Notes under the pieces: generated by a model | What the model was told of the DNA's origin: nothing | The model's database searches: none | Seen by the model: only the letters and a program-made list of their open reading frames with translations | Part shown: in pieces, positions 23,677-32,291 of the stretch | Layout of the letters: every line of letters begins with the position of its first letter | How positions within the stretch are numbered: position 1 is the first letter of the stretch | Position numbers and translations under genes: made by a program | NCBI GenBank assembly: GCA_020073345.1 | Contig: JAIQFI010000001.1 | Location: 248,001-312,000, forward strand | Direction: 5' to 3' | DNA: 64,000 bases | Source of the DNA: Terriglobia bacterium | GTDB lineage: Bacteria > Acidobacteriota > Terriglobia > Bryobacterales > Bryobacteraceae

Positions 23677-26600
23677 ATGAGCACCATGTTGAAAACTGTG
23701 TTCGGGGTCCTTTTCGTGTCTGCCGCGATGTGGGCGCAGACATCTCAGATCAACGGAGTCGTCAAAGATTCGAGCGGTTCGGTCATGCCGGGCGCAGCGA
23801 TCAAAGCGACCCAGACAGCCACGGGCGTGGTCCGCACCGCGACCAGCGGAACGGACGGCAGTTACGCGATTCCGAATCTTCCTACCGGCCCCTACCTGGT
23901 GGAAGTGACCAAGGAGGGTTTCAGCCGGTTCGTGCAGATGGGTATCGTGCTCGAGGTCGCCAGTAACGCCACACTTGACGTCGCCATGAAAGTCGGCGCG
24001 GTCAGCGAACAAGTCACCGTCGAGGCCACCACGATGCAGGTGGAAACCCGCACCAACAGCATCGGCCAAGTGGTGGACAACAAGCGCATCATGGAAATGC
24101 CCCTGAATGGGCGCGACGTCCACTCGCTCATCTTCCTGGCCGGCATGGCCAACTTCCCCGGCAACAACTCGCTTCAGAGCGTGCGAAATTACCCCACGGT
24201 AGTGGTAACCGTCGCTGGCGGAATGCCGGATTCGGTGGCCTACGCGCTGGACGGCGTGGTGCACCAGGATCCCTACAACAACCTGAGCCTTCCGCTGCCG
24301 TTCCCGGACGCCGTGCAGGAATTCAAAGTCGAGTGGAGCGCATCCCAGCCGCAGTACGGCTTTCACTCCACGGCGACCGTGAATGCCGCGACCAAGTCCG
24401 GCACCAACCAGTTTCATGGCGATCTGTTCGAGTTCCTACGAAACTACCACCTCAATGCGAATGACTTTTTCAGCAATCAGGCCGGCAAGCCGCGCGACAC
24501 CTATAAACGCAACCAGTTCGGCGGAGTGATCGGCGGGCCCATCCAGAAGGACAAGCTGTTTTTCTTTGGCGGCTATCAGCGAACCACGTTACGTTCGGAC
24601 GGCACCGCGAACACCGCTTTCATTCCCACCCCAGCTATGGCGACGGGCGATTTCAGCTCTATCACGACGCCTCTGCCGTCGTCGCTAGGGTTTGTTGGCA
24701 ACAAGATTTCACCTACGCTGCTCGACAAGACGGCTCTAAACATCTTTAAGACCATTCCCGCGACGGCGGACCCCACAGGGAAAACATTTTTCTCTACGGT
24801 AGGCAACCAGGACGAGGATCTGTATACCGGGAAGGTGGATTATCAGCTCAACTCGAAAAACAGCGTCTTCGGACGCATCATTGCCGCGAAATTAAGCCAG
24901 GGCTCTTCCTATGACGGGAAGAATCCACTCACCATCGCCAACTACGGCCTGGACGATCTGGTGTATGGAATAGCCCTGGGGCATACCTGGGTGATCAGCC
25001 CGAGTCTCGTCAGTTCGCTGCGGCTCGGCGCGAACCGGACCAACATCGCGAAAGTGCCAGACCAGTACGGTTCGTTCAACGATTTCGGCGCCAATGTCTC
25101 GCCCCTGGGCGGCAAGAACATTGCGGTCACCACGACCGGATTCTTCACCATCGGCGGCGGAGGGGCAGCGCCAGGAGTATCTCACAACGGACCGCTGTGG
25201 TCGATCAATGAGGACCTGAATTGGGTCAAGGGATCGCACCAGTTCGGGTTCGGCGGCGCCATTTACCATCAGCAGTTGAATTACTGGTCCGGCGGCGGCG
25301 TGAACGCCACGGGTCTGGCGACCTTCGATGGATCAGGGGCCACGTCGAATGCTCTTGTCAACTTCATGCTGGGGTCGCCGACAACTTGGAGTCAGGGTAC
25401 GCTGTATGGTTACTACAGCCGGCAATATTACGGGGCACTGTATGCTCAGGACAACTGGAAGATCGGCCGGCGGCTGACCGTGAATTACGGCGTCCGATGG
25501 GAACCATACACAGCGGTGTTTCAGAAATACGACCACCAGGATTTGCATTTCGATCCCGCGCTCTTCACGAAGAATGTGCGCAGCTCCTTTTACCAGAACG
25601 CTCCGGCAGGTTTGGTATTCTCGGGAGATCCACAGTATACCTGCGGAAACTCCTTCAACTGCCCCAAGTGGAACAAGTTTTTCCCGCGCGTCGGATTCGC
25701 CTGGGACCCCAAGGGCGATGGCCGTATGACCATTCGCGTGGGGTATGGCATGTTCGGAGACCGGATGAGCATGCTCTCTCTAAGCCAGGAGCAGTTCGGC
25801 GCACCTTTCGGCAATACGGTCAGTGTGTCTGGCGCTAATCTAACCGATCCCTGGGCGAAATACCCGGGCGGAGCGGGAGGACTCCTGCCGGCCGGCCAAA
25901 ACCCCATGGCCATCCTGGCTGCGCGCAGCGGATTCGGTAACGCTGCCGCGAATATTCCCTTCCCCACCTTTGGCAGCTATATCAGCTCTCCGCTCAGCGA
26001 CTTCAAGCCGACCTATGTCAATCAATACAATGTGAGCGTCCAAAGGCAGGTTGGGAAAGACTGGCTGCTGAGCGCGAATTTTGTCGCAACCAGCACGATC
26101 CATATGGTGAGCGGGACGAATTTGAATCCGGCAATCTACACCGCTGGAACTACCACTACTGCGAATGGCTGCCCCGTCATTGCAGGTACTGCTACATTTC
26201 CCCTTTCCTGCGTGGGCAACCAGAATCAGCGCCGGCCACTCTTCCTGCAGAACGCTGCACTCGGGCAGTACTATTCAGGCATCGGCCTGGTGGACGATGG
26301 CGGGACCGCGACTTATGATGGCCTGAATCTATCGGCGCAGAAGCGGCTGAGTCATGGCATCAACGTGCTGGTCAACTACACCTGGTCGCATTGCATCAGC
26401 GATCAGTGGTTCCAGAATCCCACCGCGGGTAACGGGAACTCTATCCCGGGCGATCGGCGGAAATGGCGAGGCAACTGCCAAGGACTGGACCAGCGTCAAT
26501 TGTTCCAGGTCAGCATGGTGGGCACGACTCCGAAATTCAACAACCGGATCGCGCGGATGCTGGGCAGCAATTGGCAGTTCGCTCCGAACCTGGAAATCAA

Positions 26601-27102
26601 GTCCTCCCAGTTCTTCACCATCGTCACCGGATCGGATGTGGCCCTGACCACGACCATCAACCAGACCCCCAATCAGCTCCTTGCGGACCCGTATCCCGCC
26701 AATCAAAGCGTCGATAAGTGGCTGATCAGCACGGCGCCGCAAATACGCGCCGACCTCCGGGATACCAGCCCGGCTTTTGCCAACGCAGCTACGGGCAGCT
26801 ACGGCAATCTGGGCTACAACAACCTGAAAGGCCCCGGGATCTTTCAGTTGAACATCGCCGTTTCCAGGAACTTCCGCATTCGGGAAGGCCAGACGCTGCA
26901 ACTGCGAGGCGAGGCTTTCAACCTGCCCAATCACCTGAACCCGGGCACCCCGGGCGGCGTATCCCCAACGAATTTTGGCGGCATCGCAACGTTGAGCGCT
27001 CCGAACTTCGGAGCGATCACCAACGACATCAGCGGCACCAACGGCGGGCTGATCCCCGGCGACTACCGCGTGGTCCAGCTGGCGATGAAGTTTATTTTCT
27101 AG
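23677..27102 (+). CDS. Oar-type TonB-dependent receptor with carboxypeptidase-regulatory domain
   Basis: A large outer-membrane receptor of about 1,141 residues. After a signal peptide (to about residue 20, MWAQ), a carboxypeptidase-regulatory-like domain spans about 22-110 (INGVVKDSSGSVMPGAAIKATQTATG, then GSYAIPNLPTGPYLVEVTKEGF). A plug domain follows (VDNKRIMEMPLNGRDVHSLIFLAG), then a barrel of many strands closing with VVQLAMKFIF. This architecture is greatly expanded in acidobacteria and resembles Oar of Myxococcus. Such receptors import large ligands, possibly oligosaccharides or peptides, using ExbBD-TonB energy. No substrate can be assigned. ATGs at 23677 and 23686 are both possible starts. 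Confidence 0.9.
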   Translation: MSTMLKTVFGVLFVSAAMWAQTSQINGVVKDSSGSVMPGAAIKATQTATGVVRTATSGTDGSYAIPNLPTGPYLVEVTKEGFSRFVQMGIVLEVASNATLDVAMKVGAVSEQVTVEATTMQVETRTNSIGQVVDNKRIMEMPLNGRDVHSLIFLAGMANFPGNNSLQSVRNYPTVVVTVAGGMPDSVAYALDGVVHQDPYNNLSLPLPFPDAVQEFKVEWSASQPQYGFHSTATVNAATKSGTNQFHGDLFEFLRNYHLNANDFFSNQAGKPRDTYKRNQFGGVIGGPIQKDKLFFFGGYQRTTLRSDGTANTAFIPTPAMATGDFSSITTPLPSSLGFVGNKISPTLLDKTALNIFKTIPATADPTGKTFFSTVGNQDEDLYTGKVDYQLNSKNSVFGRIIAAKLSQGSSYDGKNPLTIANYGLDDLVYGIALGHTWVISPSLVSSLRLGANRTNIAKVPDQYGSFNDFGANVSPLGGKNIAVTTTGFFTIGGGGAAPGVSHNGPLWSINEDLNWVKGSHQFGFGGAIYHQQLNYWSGGGVNATGLATFDGSGATSNALVNFMLGSPTTWSQGTLYGYYSRQYYGALYAQDNWKIGRRLTVNYGVRWEPYTAVFQKYDHQDLHFDPALFTKNVRSSFYQNAPAGLVFSGDPQYTCGNSFNCPKWNKFFPRVGFAWDPKGDGRMTIRVGYGMFGDRMSMLSLSQEQFGAPFGNTVSVSGANLTDPWAKYPGGAGGLLPAGQNPMAILAARSGFGNAAANIPFPTFGSYISSPLSDFKPTYVNQYNVSVQRQVGKDWLLSANFVATSTIHMVSGTNLNPAIYTAGTTTTANGCPVIAGTATFPLSCVGNQNQRRPLFLQNAALGQYYSGIGLVDDGGTATYDGLNLSAQKRLSHGINVLVNYTWSHCISDQWFQNPTAGNGNSIPGDRRKWRGNCQGLDQRQLFQVSMVGTTPKFNNRIARMLGSNWQFAPNLEIKSSQFFTIVTGSDVALTTTINQTPNQLLADPYPANQSVDKWLISTAPQIRADLRDTSPAFANAATGSYGNLGYNNLKGPGIFQLNIAVSRNFRIREGQTLQLRGEAFNLPNHLNPGTPGGVSPTNFGGIATLSAPNFGAITNDISGTNGGLIPGDYRVVQLAMKFIF

Positions 27103-27130
27103 CGGTCTTCGGAAAAAATACGCCCGGCAG

Positions 27131-27204
27131 CAATTGGATGCGTTCAGCAGAGTGCGGAGCGCATCTTCTCAGTTGGATGCGCTTAGCAGGGTACGCAACG
27201 CATC
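27131..27204 (-). repeat. Tandem dyad repeat straddling a stop codon
   Basis: Two 35-base copies (27131-27165 and 27170-27204), spaced 39 bases apart, match at 28 of 35 positions by my count. Each begins with GGATGCG-type and ends with CGCATC-type arms, so each is also an imperfect inverted repeat. The right-hand copy encodes the final residues DALRTLLSASN of the membrane/spermidine-synthase protein and contributes to its stop; the left copy lies after the stop and could encode DALRTLLNASN. Confidence 0.62.
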
Positions 27205-29652
27205 CATGCGGCCGCCGGGCATGCCCACTAACAGATCTTCCGGGAACCGCCGGTACTTCAGAATCTCCTTGTAGGTCCGCTGGTATGCCATGGAGTTCAG
27301 GCCCAGGCCGGCGATGTACTGCAGCCGCATATTCAGGTCGCCGTTGATTTGGGCGTGAGCGAGGAGCGGCTGGAGATCCCGGGCGCGGCCGGCGTACGTC
27401 GCCAAAAGCTCGATCGCGGAATGAAATCCCACTTCGCCGAGCGATGCGCTAACCGGCGCATAACCTGCTTGATCCAGGCGCGCCTGGAGAGCATCCACAT
27501 TGATCGGACCGGGCCGGGCCTGGCCTAGCAGCACCAGATCAAAGCCGTCCCCGTTCAGGTTGTTGCTCCAGATGGTTCCCTCCGGAAAGACGGCGAAGAA
27601 GGTGGCCAGTTCGGTTTTGATGGTATCGGGATCGCTGTCGTAAATCGGGAGCCACTGCGCCACCACGCCGTCCGGATTCAAGTGCTGCTTCACCAGCCCG
27701 TAGTATTCCTTCGAATACAAAACGGAAGTGCCCTTCACCCAGGGATGGATGGGATCGGTCGTAATCACGTCGAATTTATCGCGCGTGGTGAAGATGTAGT
27801 GGCGCGCGTCGTCATAGACCATGTGTGTGTGGGCGTTATGCAGCACTTCGTAATTCTGCTTGCCGAAGTACTGAGTGGAGGCCGGCGGAATGAAAGGCTC
27901 CAGCTCGCAAATGACCAGGTTCTCGAGTTCCGGATAGCGGGTGAACGATCCGGCGGTGACGCCCGCTCCAAAACCCACTACGAGCACGGATTTCGGGCTG
28001 GGATCGAGCAGCGCCGGCACGTGCCCCATCATTCGCTCCAGGCGCATATCCAGGATCGCGGTGGACGCCTCGGCCTTGCCGCTGACGTAGAAATGGCGCT
28101 GGCCCGCCCGCTCGGCGATCAAGATCGAGGAGTTGACGCCCTCTCCGCGAAACAGAACTTTGGTCGGATTGGCTTGATCGTAGAGATCGGCAGCGCGGAG
28201 GATCGGCGCAATCCGGCGGCCGTAGGCGATCACTTCCCACGGCACGTCCTTGACCGTCGCGGCCAGTCCCCAACCAAGAAGCACCCCCGCGGCGGCGAAG
28301 GCGGCCAGGCGGGCCTTCCGGCCGGCGAACTCGGCTACGGATGTCCCCGCCACAATGGCCGCCAGGACCGCGATCGCGATCAGAATCTGCTGCGACTCGC
28401 GCGATCCTACCGTGGGAATGAACCATAAACTGAAGGCCAGCGAGCCCACGATCGAGCCCGCGGTGTTGATGGCGTAGACCCGGCCAGCGGCCCGTGCCGG
28501 ATCGTCGCCGGGCGCGATCACGGAAGCCAGGGCCAGGGGAAAACTCGCGCCCCAAAACAGCGTGGCGGGAAGGATCGCCCAGGTCGCGCGGGCCAAGTCC
28601 AGCTCGAAGTTGAACCACGGGTCGAGCGACAGCCAGGGGTCCACCGGCCAGTACGGCAGCGAGTGCGCCATGGTGTAGCCGGTCCAGGCCAGCGCCCCGG
28701 CGAGTAGGATCTGGCAGGCAGCCAGCGCCAGCCGCGGACGTTCGAGCCGCCGCGCCAGAGACGAGCCCGCACCGCTTCCCGCCCACAGCCCCAGCAGGAA
28801 GACCGCCAGAATGATCGAGAAGGTGTAAACGGTGGGGCCCAGCAGCAACGATAGCAGGCGCGTCCAGACAACTTCGGCGCCGAGCGCGGTCAGACCGGAG
28901 AGCGCGATCGCCGCATATACTAGCGTTGCCCCCGAGAGCAGGCGAGGCTGGGCCAGGTCTGGGTGCGCCCCGGCAGCATGTGTCAACGCCGAATAGCCGC
29001 CGCGCGAGCCCACCACGGCCGCGCATAAGGCGACCGCAGCATTGATCGCGACGGCAACGTAGGTCGCCACCGCCATATCGTAAATGCGCAACAGGTAGAA
29101 TCCCGCGATCAGGCACCCGGCTACTGCGCCGGCGATGTTGGCGCTGTACAGGAATCCCATCCTGGAAACGCCCGAGGACGATGTCCCCACCCAGCGTGCG
29201 ATGGCCGGAAGCGAGGCGCCCATCAACAGCGTCGGGGGCAGCAGGCACACCGCCGCGACCAGTCCCCGCGCCACGAGCCCGGAGGACCCCGCAAGATAGA
29301 TGCGGCCTACTAAAGGAATCCCGAGCAGCACTAGCAAGCCCAGCACGCCGATGCCGGCTTCGAGCAGCGCATAGACCCGCAGCGGGTGCCGGCCGGGGGG
29401 AACGAGCCGAGCCAGTAACGCGCTGCCGGCACACAAGCCTCCCATGTAAGCGGCTAACAGCAGGCCCAGCGAGACCGCCGAGGATCCGATCACCAGTTGC
29501 AGCAATTGCAGCCAGACGATCTCATAGATCAGGGCCGCACAACCGCTGGCTGCCATCAATATCAGGAGCAACGAAAAGGTCCAGCGCGAGCCGGAAGGCG
29601 CTTCGATTGGTCCGGATTCGGGCCGGATTCTTGGCTGGGCGCTGGAAGTCAC
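27169..29652 (-). CDS. Membrane / spermidine-synthase-like fusion protein
   Basis: An 827-residue protein starting with GTG. The N-terminal about 480 residues form 12 or more hydrophobic helices resembling MFS-type transport or SpeE-associated membrane domains. The C-terminal part has the Rossmann core of spermidine synthases: SAM-binding SVLVVGFGAGVTAG, then ENLVICELEPFI and DDARHYIFTTRDKFDVITTDPIHPW. The usual catalytic Asp-rich surroundings (DSTDP in true synthases) read TTDPIHP here, so polyamine synthesis is uncertain. Such fused proteins are common in acidobacteria and myxobacteria with unknown substrate. The last 12 codons come from a dyad repeat. It converges with the TonB receptor gene. 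Confidence 0.88.
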   Translation of the reverse strand: MTSSAQPRIRPESGPIEAPSGSRWTFSLLLILMAASGCAALIYEIVWLQLLQLVIGSSAVSLGLLLAAYMGGLCAGSALLARLVPPGRHPLRVYALLEAGIGVLGLLVLLGIPLVGRIYLAGSSGLVARGLVAAVCLLPPTLLMGASLPAIARWVGTSSSGVSRMGFLYSANIAGAVAGCLIAGFYLLRIYDMAVATYVAVAINAAVALCAAVVGSRGGYSALTHAAGAHPDLAQPRLLSGATLVYAAIALSGLTALGAEVVWTRLLSLLLGPTVYTFSIILAVFLLGLWAGSGAGSSLARRLERPRLALAACQILLAGALAWTGYTMAHSLPYWPVDPWLSLDPWFNFELDLARATWAILPATLFWGASFPLALASVIAPGDDPARAAGRVYAINTAGSIVGSLAFSLWFIPTVGSRESQQILIAIAVLAAIVAGTSVAEFAGRKARLAAFAAAGVLLGWGLAATVKDVPWEVIAYGRRIAPILRAADLYDQANPTKVLFRGEGVNSSILIAERAGQRHFYVSGKAEASTAILDMRLERMMGHVPALLDPSPKSVLVVGFGAGVTAGSFTRYPELENLVICELEPFIPPASTQYFGKQNYEVLHNAHTHMVYDDARHYIFTTRDKFDVITTDPIHPWVKGTSVLYSKEYYGLVKQHLNPDGVVAQWLPIYDSDPDTIKTELATFFAVFPEGTIWSNNLNGDGFDLVLLGQARPGPINVDALQARLDQAGYAPVSASLGEVGFHSAIELLATYAGRARDLQPLLAHAQINGDLNMRLQYIAGLGLNSMAYQRTYKEILKYRRFPEDLLVGMPGGRMDALRTLLSASN

Positions 29653-29745
29653 CTATCCAACGTACACCTTAGAAACGCCGAACGGAGATGCCAATTACCA
29701 GCCCTAAAAAGGTTGCGCGATTCCGCCGATTGACCAGGTAGCGAA

Positions 29746-30282
29746 ATGTTCGTCGATCATTACGAGATTCTGCAGATCAGCCCCAACGCCGATGCCGAGA
29801 CCATCCGCCGCGTCTATCGGATGCAAGCACAGCGATTTCACCCCGACAACCTGGAGAGCGGAAATGCGGCAGCTTTCCGCAGGATTTCTGACGCGTACGA
29901 GGTGTTAATCGATCCAAATCGGCGGGCTGCGTACGACCGCGATCACCGGGAGGCGCGAAAGCGTGAGGCTATCGGTGTGCCAGTTTCACCGCCCGCTGGG
30001 CCACCGGTGATGGATGAGATGCGACGCCGGGAGGAAATCCTGGCCCTGCTCTATAGCAGGAGGTTTTCGCATCCGCAGCAGCCGAGTCTCGGCCTGCGCG
30101 ACCTTGAAGCGCTGCTGAACACACCCAAGGGCGATCTCGAGTTTAGCCTCTGGTATCTGAAGGAAAGTGGATACCTGATCCGCACCGATAGCGCTCACCA
30201 CACCATCACGCTAAAAGGCGTTCAGTTCGCGGAAGGCCTCAAAACAGGCACCGCGAAATGGCTGGACGGCGTCCAGGGCTGA
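29746..30282 (+). CDS. J-domain protein (DnaJ-like)
   Basis: A 178-residue cytosolic protein. An N-terminal J domain occupies about residues 4-70 (HYEILQISPNADAETIRRVYRMQAQRFHPDN, with His32-Pro33-Asp34, and FRRISDAYEVLIDPNRRAAYD). The HPD motif stimulates DnaK ATPase. There is no Gly/Phe-rich or zinc-finger region, so it is a class III co-chaperone. The C-terminal 80 residues look like a small helical, winged-helix-like domain (ALLNTPKGDLEFSLWYLKESGYLIRTDSAHHTITLKGVQFAEGL), which suggests a specific client or nucleic-acid partner. It converges with the SMP-30-like gene with three bases between the stops. Confidence 0.88.
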   Translation: MFVDHYEILQISPNADAETIRRVYRMQAQRFHPDNLESGNAAAFRRISDAYEVLIDPNRRAAYDRDHREARKREAIGVPVSPPAGPPVMDEMRRREEILALLYSRRFSHPQQPSLGLRDLEALLNTPKGDLEFSLWYLKESGYLIRTDSAHHTITLKGVQFAEGLKTGTAKWLDGVQG

Positions 30283-30285
30283 GGA

Positions 30286-31368
30286 CTACTTGCCGCGGCC
30301 CTTGGGGCCTTGCGCGATCATCGGGAGGGCGATGATCCAGTCCGTATTGCCGGTCCTGGACACTGCATAGAGCGTCTTTCGATCGGGGCCGCTGAAGGTC
30401 ACGGTAATCACAGGCCTGGGCGTCGGGATGACGCCGAGATACTTCCCGGTTGGATCGAACACCTGGATGCCGTTAGCCTGCGCGGTCACGTAGAGCCGAC
30501 CGGCGGAGTCAAAGGTGCTGCCGTCGCCGCCTCCTCCGGCTTCGAGCTTCGCGAATTCGCGCTGATTGGTGAGCGAGCCATCCTTCTGGACGTCAAACGC
30601 CGCGAGCGTCGCTCCGTTGGTCACGTAAAGATGCTTTTCGTCGGGGCTAAGAACGATACCGTTCGGGTTGATGTTCTCACCATACTTGGTGACCGTGCCT
30701 TTCGAGTCCGCATGAAAGACTCCACCCATGGTGAAGTACACTCCGCCCTTGCTGTCGGCAGTCATATCGTTGAGCGTGCCGCCCAGGCAATCCAGAGGAT
30801 CGCCGTTGTTCTTGTTGACCAGAGTTTTGCGCTGCGGCTCAAGCTGCTCGATCGATTGATTGAGCCCCCGGTTCAGCACAAACAGGTACTTGCCGTTCAT
30901 CGCCACCGAGCCTGAGGTATTCAAGCCGGTATAAGCATTGGAGACTTTGCCGTTCTTATCGAGCTTCACGACATTGCTGTTATCGTTCTGAGCGAGCAGA
31001 ATACCACCGTCCTTGGTGGCGACGATGCCGTCGGCATTGTTCCCTTCCACTTGCCAAACGTCTTTCCACTGCTGGCCCGCGGCGATGACGCCGGGGATCG
31101 CCGCGATCTCTTTGGGGCCTGACGCCGCCGGAGCAGCCGGGCCCTTCCCTTGTCCGCCCTTGGCTGGCCCTCCGCCTTTTGCGGCGCCACCTCTGCCCGG
31201 AGCCGGAGCAGGCGGAACCTTGCAAGTCTTGATCAGGTCCTGATATTTGGCGTCCTGAGGAGCCTGCACTCCCGGCCCCGTCCGCGGCGCGGCGGGAGGC
31301 TGTTGGCACAACGCAGCCGTCAAACCGAGCGCACCCATCAGAATCGTAGACATTGCTGTGAATTTCAT
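30286..31368 (-). CDS. SMP-30/gluconolactonase-like exported protein
   Basis: A 360-residue exported beta-propeller. I chose the ATG at 31368 because AGGAGG precedes it by five bases and a signal peptide (MKFTAMSTILMGALGLTAALC) follows. A Pro/Gly/Lys-rich linker (about 50-85) is followed by propeller blades of the SMP-30/gluconolactonase/LRE family: NADGIVATKDGGILLAQND, then NGIVLSPDEKHLYVTN and RLYVTAQANGIQVFDPTGKYLG. Family members hydrolyse lactones or bind metal; the conserved Glu, Asn and Asp metal ligands look largely present (NGIVLSPDE, GDGSTFDSAGRLYV). It is divergent from the VOC gene and may share its regulation. Confidence 0.85.
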   Translation of the reverse strand: MKFTAMSTILMGALGLTAALCQQPPAAPRTGPGVQAPQDAKYQDLIKTCKVPPAPAPGRGGAAKGGGPAKGGQGKGPAAPAASGPKEIAAIPGVIAAGQQWKDVWQVEGNNADGIVATKDGGILLAQNDNSNVVKLDKNGKVSNAYTGLNTSGSVAMNGKYLFVLNRGLNQSIEQLEPQRKTLVNKNNGDPLDCLGGTLNDMTADSKGGVYFTMGGVFHADSKGTVTKYGENINPNGIVLSPDEKHLYVTNGATLAAFDVQKDGSLTNQREFAKLEAGGGGDGSTFDSAGRLYVTAQANGIQVFDPTGKYLGVIPTPRPVITVTFSGPDRKTLYAVSRTGNTDWIIALPMIAQGPKGRGK

Positions 31369-31460
31369 TAGAGCCTCCTGGATCATAATAAGGTCGCGCG
31401 TTCCAGAATATCAATACTGGCAGGGCGGTGGCACCATGGGAGTGATATGCTTGCGGGAGT

Positions 31461-32276
31461 ATGAAAACTCGCCTCTTGCCAGTTTTGGGCCTATGCTTGG
31501 GATTCGGCGCGCTGCTGATGCTCGCTCAGCTCCCCGCTCCTAACGCTGCGGGCGTCTCGGCCGGGCACGACATCATGATCGTCAAGGATTTGGAGGGCGC
31601 CAATAGGTTCTGGACTGCGCTCGGGGCTGAACCTGCGCAGCTGGGCACCCTCAAGCTGATCAAGCTCCCCGGCGTCCTCTATTTGATGCGCGCCTACGAT
31701 ACCAAGGGCGGCACCGAGAACAAGGGCGGCACGGAGGGTTCATCGGTCGAGTATCTCGGATATAAGGTCAAAAACCTCAAGGAAACTCTCGCCAAAATGG
31801 ACGCTGCGGGCTTCAAGCCAATGCCCGGTGCAACCTCGAAGCGGGCGCTCCTCCTGACGCCGGACGCGATAAAGGTTCGCCTCTCCGAGGACCCCAAGCT
31901 CACCACGCCGGTCGCCTCCGACATGATCCAGATGGACGTCCCGAACGTCAAGGAAGCCCAGGCCTGGTACGAGAAGTGGTTCGGCGCCAAGCTGGTGAAG
32001 GACGGCAATGAGACTCTCGCCGATATCCCCGGCCATCGCATCTTGTTTGCCGAAGCGAAAACGCCCGTCGCCGGCACACGCGGTCGCGCCTTTGACCGCA
32101 TCGGACTCGAAGTCAAGAACCTCGAGGATCAATGCAAAAGGCTGGAAGGCGCGGGAATCAAGCTGGACGGTAAGGGTTACAACAAGGCTAAGAACATGGA
32201 CCTGGCGGTGTGCCTGATCACCGATCCCTGGGGAACCTATATCGAGATGAGTGAAGGGCTCGCAGCAGTAAAATAA
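31461..32276 (+). CDS. Exported VOC-family (glyoxalase/dioxygenase fold) protein
   Basis: A 271-residue protein with an N-terminal export signal (about 1-25) and two VOC modules. The first begins at GHDIMIVKDLEGANRFWTALGAEPAQ and the second at DMIQMDVPNVKEAQAWYEKWFGAKLVKDG. Each has the beta-alpha-beta-beta-beta pattern, and a candidate metal-ligand Glu lies near the end (GTYIEMSEGL). Whether it is a lyase, isomerase, dioxygenase or binding protein cannot be told. Export is unusual for VOC enzymes. It ends 15 bases before a quinoprotein gene and probably forms an operon with it. Confidence 0.85.
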   Translation: MKTRLLPVLGLCLGFGALLMLAQLPAPNAAGVSAGHDIMIVKDLEGANRFWTALGAEPAQLGTLKLIKLPGVLYLMRAYDTKGGTENKGGTEGSSVEYLGYKVKNLKETLAKMDAAGFKPMPGATSKRALLLTPDAIKVRLSEDPKLTTPVASDMIQMDVPNVKEAQAWYEKWFGAKLVKDGNETLADIPGHRILFAEAKTPVAGTRGRAFDRIGLEVKNLEDQCKRLEGAGIKLDGKGYNKAKNMDLAVCLITDPWGTYIEMSEGLAAVK

Positions 32277-32291
32277 TCCGAGGATCTAAAT

